From an uncultured Anaerolineales bacterium (GTDB lineage Bacteria > Chloroflexota > Anaerolineae > Anaerolineales > UBA6663), in the NCBI GenBank assembly GCA_937952305.1, contig CALFZO010000060.1, positions 1 to 30,648 on the forward strand: a stretch of DNA of 30,648 nucleotides, in the 5' to 3' direction. Below are positions 13,756 to 21,256 of the stretch, piece after piece (the first letter of the stretch is position 1; each line of letters starts with the position of its first letter). The notes under the pieces are model-generated. The model did not search any database. It saw only the letters and a list, made by a program, of their open reading frames with translations, and had not been told where the DNA came from. Position numbers and translations under genes: made by a program.

Positions 13756-14652
13756 TCATGCCGGCCGCGCCTTGGCGCGCCGCGTGGCGTACACAGACAG
13801 CGCCAGCAGCGTGGCCAGGTAAGGGACCATGCCCGTGAACTGGGACGGGATCTGCGCGGATTGCAGCAGCAGGCCCAGCCCATCCGAGAACCCGAACAGC
13901 AGCGCGATCACGGCCAGGCCCCACGGGTTGCCGTTGACCAGGATGATGGCGGCCAGCGAGATCCAGCCGCGCCCGGCCGACATGTTCTCGGCGAACAGGC
14001 GCACATAGCCGAGCGACAGGAAGGCGCCGCCCAGCCCGCACAGGACGCCGCAGGCCAGCAGCGCCCACACGCGCACGCGCGCGGCCGAGACGCCGCTGGT
14101 CTCCAGGCTGGCGGCGTTGTGGCCGGCGGCGCGCAGCCGCAGCCCGAAGCGCGTGCCGAAGATCAGGTAGGCGCTGATCACCGTCGCCAGCCCGGCGGCG
14201 TAGACCATCAGGTTCTGGCCGCTGACGACGGCGCCCAGGACCGGCACGTCGTGCAGCAGCGGGATCGTCACGGCCGGGATCGCCGGCAGGCGCGGGTCAG
14301 ACAGGCTGCCCTTGACGTCGAAGATCTGGCGCAGCAGGTAGGTAGTGGCGCCCACGGCGAACAGGTTGAGGGCGATGCCGGTGACGAACTCGTCGGTCTT
14401 AAGCACGATCGCGAACAGGATGAAGAGCAGGGCCAGCGCCGTGGCTCCCAGGACCGCGCACAGCACGCCCGCGAGCCAGCTCTGGAAGAAGTAAGCGCCC
14501 AGCACGGCGCAGAAGGCGCCCACCAGCAGCATGCCCTCCATGGCGATGTTGAACAGGCCGGCGTAATACGTGAACGCGCCGCCCAGGGCCGCCAGCAGGA
14601 TCGGCGTCGCGCTGGCGAGGGTGCCCGTGATCAGGCCGATGAAGATGCGCAT
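13756..14652 (-). CDS. BMP-type ABC transporter permease (second permease)
   Basis: The 298-residue protein has about eight hydrophobic segments with GGAFTYYAGLFNIAMEGMLL near the N-terminus, DEFVTGIALNLFAVG, the cytoplasmic GLRLRAAGHNAASLETSGVS and GRGWISLAAIILVNGNPWG. These are signatures of the branched-chain/sugar-type permease family that serves nucleoside and simple-sugar transporters. It should pair with the other permease to form the membrane channel. The gap to the first permease is 76 bases, and the ribosome site before its ATG is weak. Confidence 0.93.
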   Translation of the reverse strand: MRIFIGLITGTLASATPILLAALGGAFTYYAGLFNIAMEGMLLVGAFCAVLGAYFFQSWLAGVLCAVLGATALALLFILFAIVLKTDEFVTGIALNLFAVGATTYLLRQIFDVKGSLSDPRLPAIPAVTIPLLHDVPVLGAVVSGQNLMVYAAGLATVISAYLIFGTRFGLRLRAAGHNAASLETSGVSAARVRVWALLACGVLCGLGGAFLSLGYVRLFAENMSAGRGWISLAAIILVNGNPWGLAVIALLFGFSDGLGLLLQSAQIPSQFTGMVPYLATLLALSVYATRRAKARPA

Positions 14653-14728
14653 AAGGTTGGGCCGCGGGTTGCGCGGCTCGTCGGTCGAGAGCTCATGAAA
14701 ATCGGTTCACCGGCGGCCTGGGTCCGGT

Positions 14729-15781
14729 TCAGTCCGGAGCCGGCGCCAGCGGCTTCACCCGCGCCCGGCGGCGCGCGGCCCAGACGTCCAGCCACTCACT
14801 CAGCCGGCCGCGGCTGGCCACCACCACGAGCACGATGACGGCCTGCAGGACCTGGATGAACTCGCTCGGCACGGCCGTGATGAGCTCCATGCCCAGCGCC
14901 CCGGTCTGCAGGGCGCTGAAGAACAGGCCGTAGAGCAGGGTGCCGGGCAGGCTGTTGTTGGCGACCACGGCGATCATCACGCCATCCCAGGCGTAGTTGG
15001 CGCCCAGGCCTTTGAGAAAGCGGTGCGGGCCGGCCATGACCACCAGGCCGCCGGCCAGCCCGGCCAGCGCGCCCGTGGTCAGCATGACGGCCACGAAGTT
15101 GCGGCTGATATTGCAGCCGCCCAACCGCGCGAAGAGCGCGTTCTGGCCGGTGAGGCGCCACTCGTAGCCGGCCGTCCAGCGCTGGAACACGAACCAGATG
15201 CCGGCCGCCGCCAGCGCCAGTACCAGCAGGGCGCTGCTGAACTCGCCCCACTCCGGCAGCCAACCAGCCGGCTGGATCGCCGGCGTCATGGGCGAGAAGG
15301 CGTCCGGGTCGGCCAGCGGCCCCGTGATTGCCCAGAACGTGAACAGGTCGGCGATCGAGTTCAGCATCAACGTGACGATGAACTCGCTCATGTCAAAGGC
15401 GCGGCGCAGCAGCGCGGCCAGACCGGCCCACAGCGCGCCGCCGAGCATGGCCAGCGCCAGCAGACTCGGGATCAGCAGCGGCGCGGGCAGCGGCAGGTAC
15501 AGCCCGCCGAGCGTGGCCAGCAGCGCGCCGAACAACAGTTGGCCGGGCTGGCCCAGGTTGACCGGACCAGAAGCGAAAGCCACCGACGCCGACAGGCCGG
15601 TGAGGATCAGCGGGATCGCGTTCTTGAGCGTCGTCGCCAGTGAGTCGACGTCGCCGAGCGAAAACTCAAACAGGGCCGCGTAGGTGGCGGCCGGGTTGTA
15701 ACCCTGGGCCAGCATCACCCCGGCCCCGATCAGCAAGGCGGCCAGGATGCCGGCCAGCGCGGTGAGGAAGGAGCGCGGCAT
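14729..15781 (-). CDS. BMP-type ABC transporter permease (first permease)
   Basis: The 350-residue integral membrane protein contains ASGPVNLGQPGQLLFGALLA, DMSEFIVTLMLNSIADLF, WRLTGQNALFARLGGCNISR and YAWDGVMIAVVANNSLPGT, matching the larger permease of nucleoside/simple-sugar ABC systems. Its N-terminal hydrophobic segment follows MPRSFLTALAG. The ATG at 15781 lies four bases after the stop of the ATPase gene, implying translational coupling. The channel substrate is probably a nucleoside, because BMP-type binding proteins often bind purine nucleosides, but sugars cannot be excluded. Confidence 0.93.
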   Translation of the reverse strand: MPRSFLTALAGILAALLIGAGVMLAQGYNPAATYAALFEFSLGDVDSLATTLKNAIPLILTGLSASVAFASGPVNLGQPGQLLFGALLATLGGLYLPLPAPLLIPSLLALAMLGGALWAGLAALLRRAFDMSEFIVTLMLNSIADLFTFWAITGPLADPDAFSPMTPAIQPAGWLPEWGEFSSALLVLALAAAGIWFVFQRWTAGYEWRLTGQNALFARLGGCNISRNFVAVMLTTGALAGLAGGLVVMAGPHRFLKGLGANYAWDGVMIAVVANNSLPGTLLYGLFFSALQTGALGMELITAVPSEFIQVLQAVIVLVVVASRGRLSEWLDVWAARRRARVKPLAPAPD

Positions 15782-15785
15782 AGGC

Positions 15786-17372
15786 TCAACCGGCGGCCGG
15801 GCGGCCCTCCAGCATCAGGTAACCGACCGCGGCGAGCGTCGTCTCGTCGGTGGGGAGGTCGGCCACGATCCGGCCGCGATGCATGACCGCGATCCGGTCG
15901 GCCAGCCGGAACAACTCCTCCAGGTCGGCTGAGACCAGGAGCACAGCCCGGTCGCGCGCGCGCAGCTGCAGGATCTGGTCGTGGACGTACTCGGTGGAGC
16001 CGACGTCCAGGCCGCGCGTGGGCTGGTCCAGCAAGATAAAGGGCCGGTCCAACAGGAGTTCACGGCCCAGGATGACCTTCTGCTGGTTGCCGCCGGAGAG
16101 CGACCGGAACGGCGCCCCAGCCGCGCGCATGGTCACGGCGTAGCGCTCGCGCAGTTCGTCCACAAAGCGCCCCACCGCGGCCGGCCGCAGCAGCCAGCCG
16201 CGCCAGGCCGTCAGGGCCGGGTTCAGGCGATGGTGGGTCATGATGGCGTTGTCGCGGATCGGGGCGGCCAGGCTGGCGCCCATCCGGCCGCGGTCCTGGG
16301 CCACGAAGGCCAGGTGCCGCCGCCGCTCCAGGATGGAGGCGTGCGTCAGATCGCGGCCGTTCACGCGCACACGCCCGGCTGCGGCCGGCAGCAGCCCCAT
16401 CAGCGCGCCGACCAGCTCGAACTGGCCGTTGCCCTCCACGCCGGCCACGCCCACGATCTCGCCCGCGCGCACGCTCAGGCTGACGTCCCGCAGCCGCTCA
16501 CGCCCGGCCGCTCGCCCGCCAGCGGAGGGCGCGCGGACGGTCAGGGCGTCGGCGCTGAAGACCACGCCGCCCGGCGGGTGCGGGCTGCGCCGCGACGTGA
16601 ACACGACGTCGCGACCCACCATCAGCCGGGCCAGCTCCGGTTTGCCCAGGCCGGCCGCCGCGCGGGTGGCCACGTGCCGGCCCCGGCGCAGGACGGTCAC
16701 CTGGTCACACAGGGTCAGCACCTCGTCCAGGTGGTGGGAGATGAACAGGATGGTCTGGCCGCCGGCGCGCAGGCGGCGCAGCTCGGCGAAGAGCTGCGGC
16801 ACTTCCTGGGGCGCCAGCACCGCCGTCGGCTCGTCCAGGATCAGGACGGAGACGTCGCGGTAGAGCAGTTTCAGGATCTCCACCTTCTGGCGCGCCGCCA
16901 CCGACAAGTCGCCGGCGCGGGCGGCCGGGTCCAGGTCGAGGCCGAAGGCCGCGATCTTGGCTTGCACAGCGCGGAGCGCCAGGGTCGTGTTCAGCTGGCC
17001 CAGCGGGCCGGCCACCGGCTCCGCGCCCAGGACGACGTTTTCCCAGACCGTGTACTCGTCCACCAGCAGGATTTCCTGGTGAACCATGCCGAGGCCGCGG
17101 GCGATGGCGTCGCCGGGTCCGCGGAAGCGCACGGGCCGCCCGCCCAGACGTACCTCGCCGGCGGTGGCGGCCTCCAGGCCATAGAGCACCTTCATGAGCG
17201 TGCTCTTGCCGGCCCCGTTCTCACCCACCAGGGCGTGGATCTCGCCGGGCTGAAACGTCACCGAGACGTCGTCCAGCGCCAGCGTGTTGGGCGGGAAGAC
17301 CTTGGTGATGTGGCGGAGTTCGATCAGGCCGGTTGCCCGTGAGGGGGCGGCCGGCCGTTGAGCCACGGTCAC
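15786..17372 (-). CDS. Two-domain ABC ATPase of the nucleoside/simple-sugar transporter
   Basis: This 528-residue protein is a tandem ATPase. The first half has Walker A GENGAGKST (50-58), signature LSVAARQKVEILKLL and Walker B LILDEPTAVLAPQE. The second half has a degenerate Walker A (GVEGNGQFEL), signature LSGGNQQKVILGREL and Walker B ILLDQPTRGLDVG. This split of complete and degenerate sites is normal for sugar and nucleoside importers. Translation starts at GTG (17372), four bases after the lipoprotein stop. It drives uptake through the two downstream permeases. Confidence 0.95.
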   Translation of the reverse strand: MTVAQRPAAPSRATGLIELRHITKVFPPNTLALDDVSVTFQPGEIHALVGENGAGKSTLMKVLYGLEAATAGEVRLGGRPVRFRGPGDAIARGLGMVHQEILLVDEYTVWENVVLGAEPVAGPLGQLNTTLALRAVQAKIAAFGLDLDPAARAGDLSVAARQKVEILKLLYRDVSVLILDEPTAVLAPQEVPQLFAELRRLRAGGQTILFISHHLDEVLTLCDQVTVLRRGRHVATRAAAGLGKPELARLMVGRDVVFTSRRSPHPPGGVVFSADALTVRAPSAGGRAAGRERLRDVSLSVRAGEIVGVAGVEGNGQFELVGALMGLLPAAAGRVRVNGRDLTHASILERRRHLAFVAQDRGRMGASLAAPIRDNAIMTHHRLNPALTAWRGWLLRPAAVGRFVDELRERYAVTMRAAGAPFRSLSGGNQQKVILGRELLLDRPFILLDQPTRGLDVGSTEYVHDQILQLRARDRAVLLVSADLEELFRLADRIAVMHRGRIVADLPTDETTLAAVGYLMLEGRPAAG

Positions 17373-17376
17373 GGGC

Positions 17377-18417
17377 TTAAGGCGTGCAGCCGCCGCCGGC
17401 CGTCCAGTTCGCGCAGCGCGCGATCTTGAGTTGGCCGGTGATGATGTCCTGGCGGATGGCCAGCACGCGGTCGATGCTGGCCTGCGGCAGGACCTTGATC
17501 TGGGCGTCGAAGACCATGTCCACGCCGTTCTGGGCCACGCCGTATTCCAGCACCTGGCCGGGCTGGTAGGTGCCGTCGGCGATGGTCCGGTAGACCTCTT
17601 CCATGGACAGGCCGACGTTCTTGACCATGCTGCCGGCCACGTAGCCGGGTTCCAGGTCGTTCTGGTTGGTGTCCACGCCGAGGGCGTACAGCTCGCGCTC
17701 CTTGGCCGCCTGCAGCACGCCCAGGCCGGCCGCCGCCGCCACCTGGAAGACCACGTCGGCGTTCAGGTCGTACAGCTGCAGGGCACCTTGTTTGCCCTTG
17801 CCGGCGTCATCCCAACTGCCCAGATATTTGCGCTCGACGGTGATGGCCGGATCGATGGCGTGGGCGCCGTTCTCGTAGGCGAAGATGAAGGCGTCCACCA
17901 CCGGGTCCACGTCGCCGCCGACCACGCCGATCAGCTTGTCGGCGTTGACGTTCTTGATCGCGGTGTCGGTGGTCAGCAGCGCGGCGGTGACGCCGGCCAG
18001 GTAGGCGGCCTCTTCCTCGATGTAGTCCACGGACGTGATGGTGTTCTTCTGGTTCTGAACGACCGTGTCCAGGTTGACGAAGATCTTGTCCGGGTTCTCG
18101 TCGGCGATGGCCTTGAGCTGGTCCTCAAACCCGTACGAGATCACGAAGATCACGTCGGCGTATTCGACCGCGGCCTGGAGACCGGGCGCGTGCTTGGCGG
18201 CGTCGAAGTTGGCCTCGATGACGCGCGTCTCGACGCCGTACTGCTGGGCGATGTTATCCAGGCCGGCCTTGCCGGAATCGTAGAAGGCCTCGTCACCGAG
18301 GGCGCCGTTGATCAGATAGACCACGCGCTTGGGCGCGGCCGTGGGCGTGGCGGCCGGCGCGCAGGCGCCCAGCAGCAGCGCGGCCAGCGCGACGAGCGAA
18401 AAGAGCTTGCTCTTCAT
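17377..18417 (-). CDS. BMP-family ABC transporter substrate-binding lipoprotein
   Basis: The 346-residue lipoprotein has a signal MKSKLFSLVALAALLLGAC with lipidated Cys19, then a periplasmic-binding-protein-like fold with RVVYLINGALGDEAFYDSGK, DVIFVISYGFEDQLKAIA, IGVVGGDVDPVVDAFIFAYE and ALGVDTNQNDLEPGYVAGSM, typical of the BMP/PnrA family, which binds purine nucleosides or other ligands. The ATG at 18417 has GGAGGAG seven to eight bases before it. It is the first gene of a five-gene unit. The tail has WTAGGGCTP with two cysteines among the last dozen or so residues. Confidence 0.95.
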   Translation of the reverse strand: MKSKLFSLVALAALLLGACAPAATPTAAPKRVVYLINGALGDEAFYDSGKAGLDNIAQQYGVETRVIEANFDAAKHAPGLQAAVEYADVIFVISYGFEDQLKAIADENPDKIFVNLDTVVQNQKNTITSVDYIEEEAAYLAGVTAALLTTDTAIKNVNADKLIGVVGGDVDPVVDAFIFAYENGAHAIDPAITVERKYLGSWDDAGKGKQGALQLYDLNADVVFQVAAAAGLGVLQAAKERELYALGVDTNQNDLEPGYVAGSMVKNVGLSMEEVYRTIADGTYQPGQVLEYGVAQNGVDMVFDAQIKVLPQASIDRVLAIRQDIITGQLKIARCANWTAGGGCTP

Positions 18418-18449
18418 TGTTTCTCCTCCAGGGGTGGGCTGTGTCTGGG

Positions 18450-18478
18450 ATTCTACCCGGCCCGGCAGGCGGCGGCAA
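18450..18478 (-). promoter_or_regulatory. Promoter of the BMP transporter operon
   Basis: On the minus strand TTGCCG (18478-18473), a 17-base spacer and TAGAAT (18455-18450). Expected start is about 18443, giving a leader of roughly 26 bases before the ATG at 18417. Confidence 0.65.
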
Positions 18479-18516
18479 ACGGCCGTGGCCGCGCAGTTGT
18501 CGGCGCGGCCGGGGTC

Positions 18517-18545
18517 TTGCCAAACAGCCGGCGCTGTGTTAAATT
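18517..18545 (+). promoter_or_regulatory. Promoter of the rpsF operon
   Basis: TTGCCA (18517-18522), a 17-base spacer and TAAATT (18540-18545). Expected start is about 18552, just before a strong hairpin. The leader would be about 100 bases. Confidence 0.55.
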
Positions 18546-18557
18546 TCTCTGTCGCTG

Positions 18558-18625
18558 CGCGGGGCGCCTTCGCCCCGCGACTTTCTGCTCGTACTAGGCG
18601 CGGCGCCCGCCGGGCTGAGACGGGC
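18558..18625 (+). promoter_or_regulatory. Structured leader of the rpsF operon
   Basis: A nine-pair, G+C-only hairpin (18558-18566 with 18571-18579, loop CCTT) opens the transcript, followed by ACTTTCTGC. A second stem GCCCG/CGGGC (18605-18609 with 18621-18625) carries CCGGGCTGAGA in its loop and lies shortly before the ribosome site. An autoregulatory S6:S18-binding leader with a CCG-containing hairpin is known upstream of rpsF in many bacteria; this second stem is a candidate but is not proven to match it. Confidence 0.4.
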
Positions 18626-18649
18626 ATATCCCATGGAAAGGATAAGGGC

Positions 18650-18937
18650 ATGCGTGACTACGAAGTGGCGTTAATCGCCCAGCCGGACCTCGACGAGGCC
18701 TCGCTGAACAATCTGATCGAAAAGACCAAGAACTGGGTTGGGGCCGCTGGAGGCCAGGTCCTGGGCGTGGATGTCTGGGGCCGGCGCCGCCTGGCTTACC
18801 CCATCCGCAAGCAGCAAGAGGGCCAGTACGTCTTTGTGCAGACGCAGATGTCGCCGGCCGGCACGCGCGAGGTCGAGCGCAACCTGCGCTTCACCGAGCA
18901 GATCTTGCGTTTCCTGATCGTCCGCGCCGACGAATAA
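18650..18937 (+). CDS. rpsF: Ribosomal protein bS6
   Basis: The 95-residue protein begins MRDYEVALIAQPDLDE and contains WGRRRLAYPIRKQQEGQYVF, the highly conserved bS6 core, and ends with FTEQILRFLIVRADE. It binds bS18 in the small-subunit platform. The ATG at 18650 is fixed by family length and by AAGG just upstream; a longer upstream frame has no matching protein. It starts the rpsF-ssb-rpsR unit. The C-terminus is short and lacks the acidic or Lys-rich extension seen in some species. Confidence 0.97.
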   Translation: MRDYEVALIAQPDLDEASLNNLIEKTKNWVGAAGGQVLGVDVWGRRRLAYPIRKQQEGQYVFVQTQMSPAGTREVERNLRFTEQILRFLIVRADE

Positions 18938-18982
18938 GCGCCCGCCACGGCCGCGCGCCGCGCAAGCCCAGCAGGAGGAAGC

Positions 18983-19390
18983 ATGAGCCGAGGATTGAAC
19001 AAGGTCATGATCATCGGCAACCTGGGGCGGGATCCGGAGATGCGCTTCACGCCGTCGGGCCGCCCGGTGACGTCGTTCACCGTGGCTACCTCGCGGACCT
19101 GGAGCTCCCCGGATGGCGAACGCCACGAGGAGACCGAATGGTTCAACGTGGTGGCCTGGGGCAAGCTGGCCGAGACCTGCAAGCAGTACCTGGCCAAGGG
19201 CCAACAGGTGTACGTCGAAGGCCGGCTGCAGACGCGGCGCTGGGAGGACCAGGAAGGCCGCAAGCATTTCAGCACTGAGATCGTCGCCGACCGCATGCTC
19301 ATGCTGGGCGAACGCAAGTCCGCCCACGGCGGCGAAGGCGCGCCGCTGACCGGCGACGCCTTTCAGGAAGAAGACGAGTTCCCATTCTAG
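18983..19390 (+). CDS. ssb: Single-stranded DNA-binding protein
   Basis: The 135-residue protein has the OB-fold sequence MSRGLNKVMIIGNLGRDPEM, EWFNVVAWGKLAETCKQYL and YVEGRLQTRRWEDQEG, then a short Gly-rich linker and the acidic tip EEDEFPF that recruits repair and replication partners. It protects ssDNA in replication, recombination and repair. AGGAGGAAGC precedes the ATG. It lies between the genes for S6 and S18, the order usual in bacteria. Its linker is short compared with E. coli. Confidence 0.97.
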   Translation: MSRGLNKVMIIGNLGRDPEMRFTPSGRPVTSFTVATSRTWSSPDGERHEETEWFNVVAWGKLAETCKQYLAKGQQVYVEGRLQTRRWEDQEGRKHFSTEIVADRMLMLGERKSAHGGEGAPLTGDAFQEEDEFPF

Positions 19391-19400
19391 ATTAAGACCG

Positions 19401-19422
19401 CGGGCGGCCAGACGGCCGCCCG
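19401..19422 (+). repeat. Intercistronic hairpin before rpsR
   Basis: A nine-pair G+C stem (19401-19409 with 19414-19422) with AGAC loop lies between ssb and rpsR, ending at the edge of the rpsR ribosome site (GAGGGAG). It may modulate rpsR translation or protect the upstream message. No T-run follows. Confidence 0.5.
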
Positions 19423-19440
19423 GCGAGGGAGTCAACCATC

Positions 19441-19740
19441 ATGGATCGCGATCACGCTCAAGAAACCCCGTCCAGCTCCAGCTCCGGGTCCGAGGAGACC
19501 ACCGAGCGCGAGCCGCGCTACAGCCGCGGGCCGCGCCCGTTTGTGCGCATCACGATCAGCGACGTCAAGCTGATCCACTACAAGAACTTTGAGTTCCTGC
19601 GCCAGTTTGTCACCGACCGGGGCAAGCTGCGCCCGCGCCGGCAGACTGGCATTTCGGCGGCGCATCAGCGCCTGATCGCCCAGGCCGTCAAACGCGCGCG
19701 CCACATGGCGCTGCTGCCGTTCGACCGCGAGCGCAACTAA
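19441..19740 (+). CDS. rpsR: Ribosomal protein bS18
   Basis: The 99-residue protein has the conserved core ISDVKLIHYKNFEFLRQFVT, RGKLRPRRQTGISAAHQRL and AQAVKRARHMALLPF. It binds bS6 on the small subunit. The N-terminus carries a polar extension of about 25 residues rich in Ser, Thr and Glu. No cysteines are present where some bS18 proteins bind zinc, so this is the zinc-independent form. GAGGGAG upstream and the ATG at 19441 fix the start. Confidence 0.97.
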   Translation: MDRDHAQETPSSSSSGSEETTEREPRYSRGPRPFVRITISDVKLIHYKNFEFLRQFVTDRGKLRPRRQTGISAAHQRLIAQAVKRARHMALLPFDRERN

Positions 19741-19779
19741 CACCCGGCGCCCTCCTGGCGTTCGCCAGTCGGTGGGCTG

Positions 19780-19828
19780 GACGGGGCATAGACGCGTGGC
19801 TGGCCTGGCCGCGCCTCTGTGCCCCGTC
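19780..19828 (+). repeat. 49-base near-perfect hairpin between rpsR and the foldase gene
   Basis: Bases 19780-19800 pair with 19808-19828: 21 positions, with a single C-C mismatch (19793/19815) and two wobble pairs, around a seven-base loop. No T-run follows; the ribosome site of the foldase gene lies just beyond. A smaller hairpin CTGGC/GCCAG (19755-19759 with 19764-19768) precedes it. It could partly stop or stabilise transcription of the ribosomal-protein unit. Confidence 0.6.
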
Positions 19829-19847
19829 TGCGTGAGGAAATCAAGGT

Positions 19848-21161
19848 ATGAGCAAGAATCTTCAGACGTCCGCGACGCCGACGCGCAAGCAGCTCTCCCG
19901 CGCCGAACGGGATCGGCGCATGCAGCGCTACATCCTGATCGGCACGATCGCGGTGGCGGCGATCCTGGTCCTTATTCTGGGCTACGCCTGGGTAGACCTG
20001 GCCGTCCTGCAGCCGCAGCAGCCGGTCGCTAAGGTTAATGGCACCGTCATCACTTCGGGTGAGTTCCAGAAGGCCGTGCGCTACCGCCGCTACCAGCTCA
20101 TCGGCCAGTATGCGCAGGTGCAGAACAACATCGCGTTCTTCGGCACCGATAACCAGTTCGGCCAGTACTTTCAGCAGCAGCTCCAGCAGATCGAGTTTCA
20201 GCTGACCGACAACACCACCCTCGGCCGCGAGGTGCTCAACGACCTGATCGACGACCAGTTGATCCGGCAGGAGGCCGTGCGGCGCGGGATCACGGTGAGC
20301 GCCGAGGAGCTGGAAGCCGGCGTGCGCGAGTTCTATGGGTACTTCCCGGACGGCACCCCCACGCCCACCATTACGCCCACCGACGCGCCGACCTATGTGC
20401 CGCCGACCGTGAACCCGACGGTGGTGGCGGCGTGGACGCCGACTGCCACGCTGACGCCCACCGCCACGCTGACCCCGACCGCCACCAGCACGCCCGGCCC
20501 GACGCCCACGCTGGAGCCCACCGGGACGCCCGAACCGACGATCACGCCGCTGACCACGCAGGCCTATGCCACGCGCGTGTCCGATTACCTGGGCAGCGTG
20601 CGCACGGACACCGGCCTGGCTGAAGCCGACGTGCGCCGCTACGTTGAGGCGGTGCTGTACCGCCAGAAGCTGGCGGCCGTGATCGGCGCCGACGTGCCGA
20701 CGAGCGCGGTCCAGGTCCACGCGCGCCACATCCTGGTGGCGGACGAAGCCACCGCCAAGGACCTCAAGGCCCGGCTGGAGGCCGGCGAGGCCTGGGACGC
20801 CCTGGCCGCCCAGTATTCCACCGATACGTCCAACGCCGCGCAGGGCGGCGATCTGGGCTGGTTCGGCACCGGCGCCATGGTGGCCGAGTTCGAGACCGCG
20901 GCCTTCAATACGCCGGTCGGCACCATCAGCGACCCGGTCAACACCCAGTTCGGGTGGCACCTGATCCAGGTGCTCGGCCAGGAGGAGCGCCCGCTCTCCG
21001 CGTCTGATCTGGAGACGAAGCGCCAGGAGGCCTTCGATGCCTGGCTGTCCGACCAGCGCCAGGCCACCGGGGCCGACGGCGCGGCCGTTGTGGAGACGTT
21101 CGACGTGTGGCTGAACCGCGTGCCGGACGAGCCCAGCCTGGTCTCCAGCCTCTCGCAGTAG
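19848..21161 (+). CDS. Membrane-anchored parvulin-type peptidyl-prolyl isomerase (SurA/PrsA-like)
   Basis: The 437-residue protein has a membrane anchor (about residues 26-50), a SurA-type N-domain (VAKVNGTVITSGEFQKAVRY and LIDDQLIRQEAVRRGITVSA), a Thr/Pro-rich repeat stretch (about 160-235) and a parvulin domain (about 285-385) with VHARHILVADEATAKDLKAR, QYSTDTSNAAQGGDLGWFG and GWHLIQVL. It should assist folding of exported proteins on the outer face of the membrane. The Thr/Pro stretch splits the SurA N-domain, as in other Chloroflexota. GAGGAAATCAAGGT precedes the ATG. A strong terminator follows. Confidence 0.93.
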   Translation: MSKNLQTSATPTRKQLSRAERDRRMQRYILIGTIAVAAILVLILGYAWVDLAVLQPQQPVAKVNGTVITSGEFQKAVRYRRYQLIGQYAQVQNNIAFFGTDNQFGQYFQQQLQQIEFQLTDNTTLGREVLNDLIDDQLIRQEAVRRGITVSAEELEAGVREFYGYFPDGTPTPTITPTDAPTYVPPTVNPTVVAAWTPTATLTPTATLTPTATSTPGPTPTLEPTGTPEPTITPLTTQAYATRVSDYLGSVRTDTGLAEADVRRYVEAVLYRQKLAAVIGADVPTSAVQVHARHILVADEATAKDLKARLEAGEAWDALAAQYSTDTSNAAQGGDLGWFGTGAMVAEFETAAFNTPVGTISDPVNTQFGWHLIQVLGQEERPLSASDLETKRQEAFDAWLSDQRQATGADGAAVVETFDVWLNRVPDEPSLVSSLSQ

Positions 21162-21181
21162 CGGTCTGACTTTCGATCCTC

Positions 21182-21214
21182 GAGCCGGCGCCTGCGCGTC
21201 GGCTCTTTTGTTTT
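21182..21214 (+). terminator. Rho-independent terminator
   Basis: GAGCCGGCGC pairs with GCGTCGGCTC (one G-U pair) around a four-base loop, followed by TTTTGTTTT. It closes the rpsF-ssb-rpsR-foldase unit 20 bases after the stop codon. Confidence 0.9.
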
Positions 21215-21256
21215 GGCTGCGGCCATGTTCGGGCCGGGCCGGGAAAGGCGCGCACC

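Noticed and set aside
15981..17342. Long open plus-strand frame opposite the ABC ATPase
   Set aside because: Fully antisense to an intact two-domain ATPase, with low-complexity His/Gln/Ala/Arg composition.
17431..18597. Open plus-strand frame opposite the BMP lipoprotein
   Set aside because: Antisense to a complete, well-recognised gene and with no domain.
20380..20560. Possible DNA tandem repeat or CRISPR-like array
   Set aside because: The repetition reflects Thr-Pro codons in a protein linker and lacks spacer structure.
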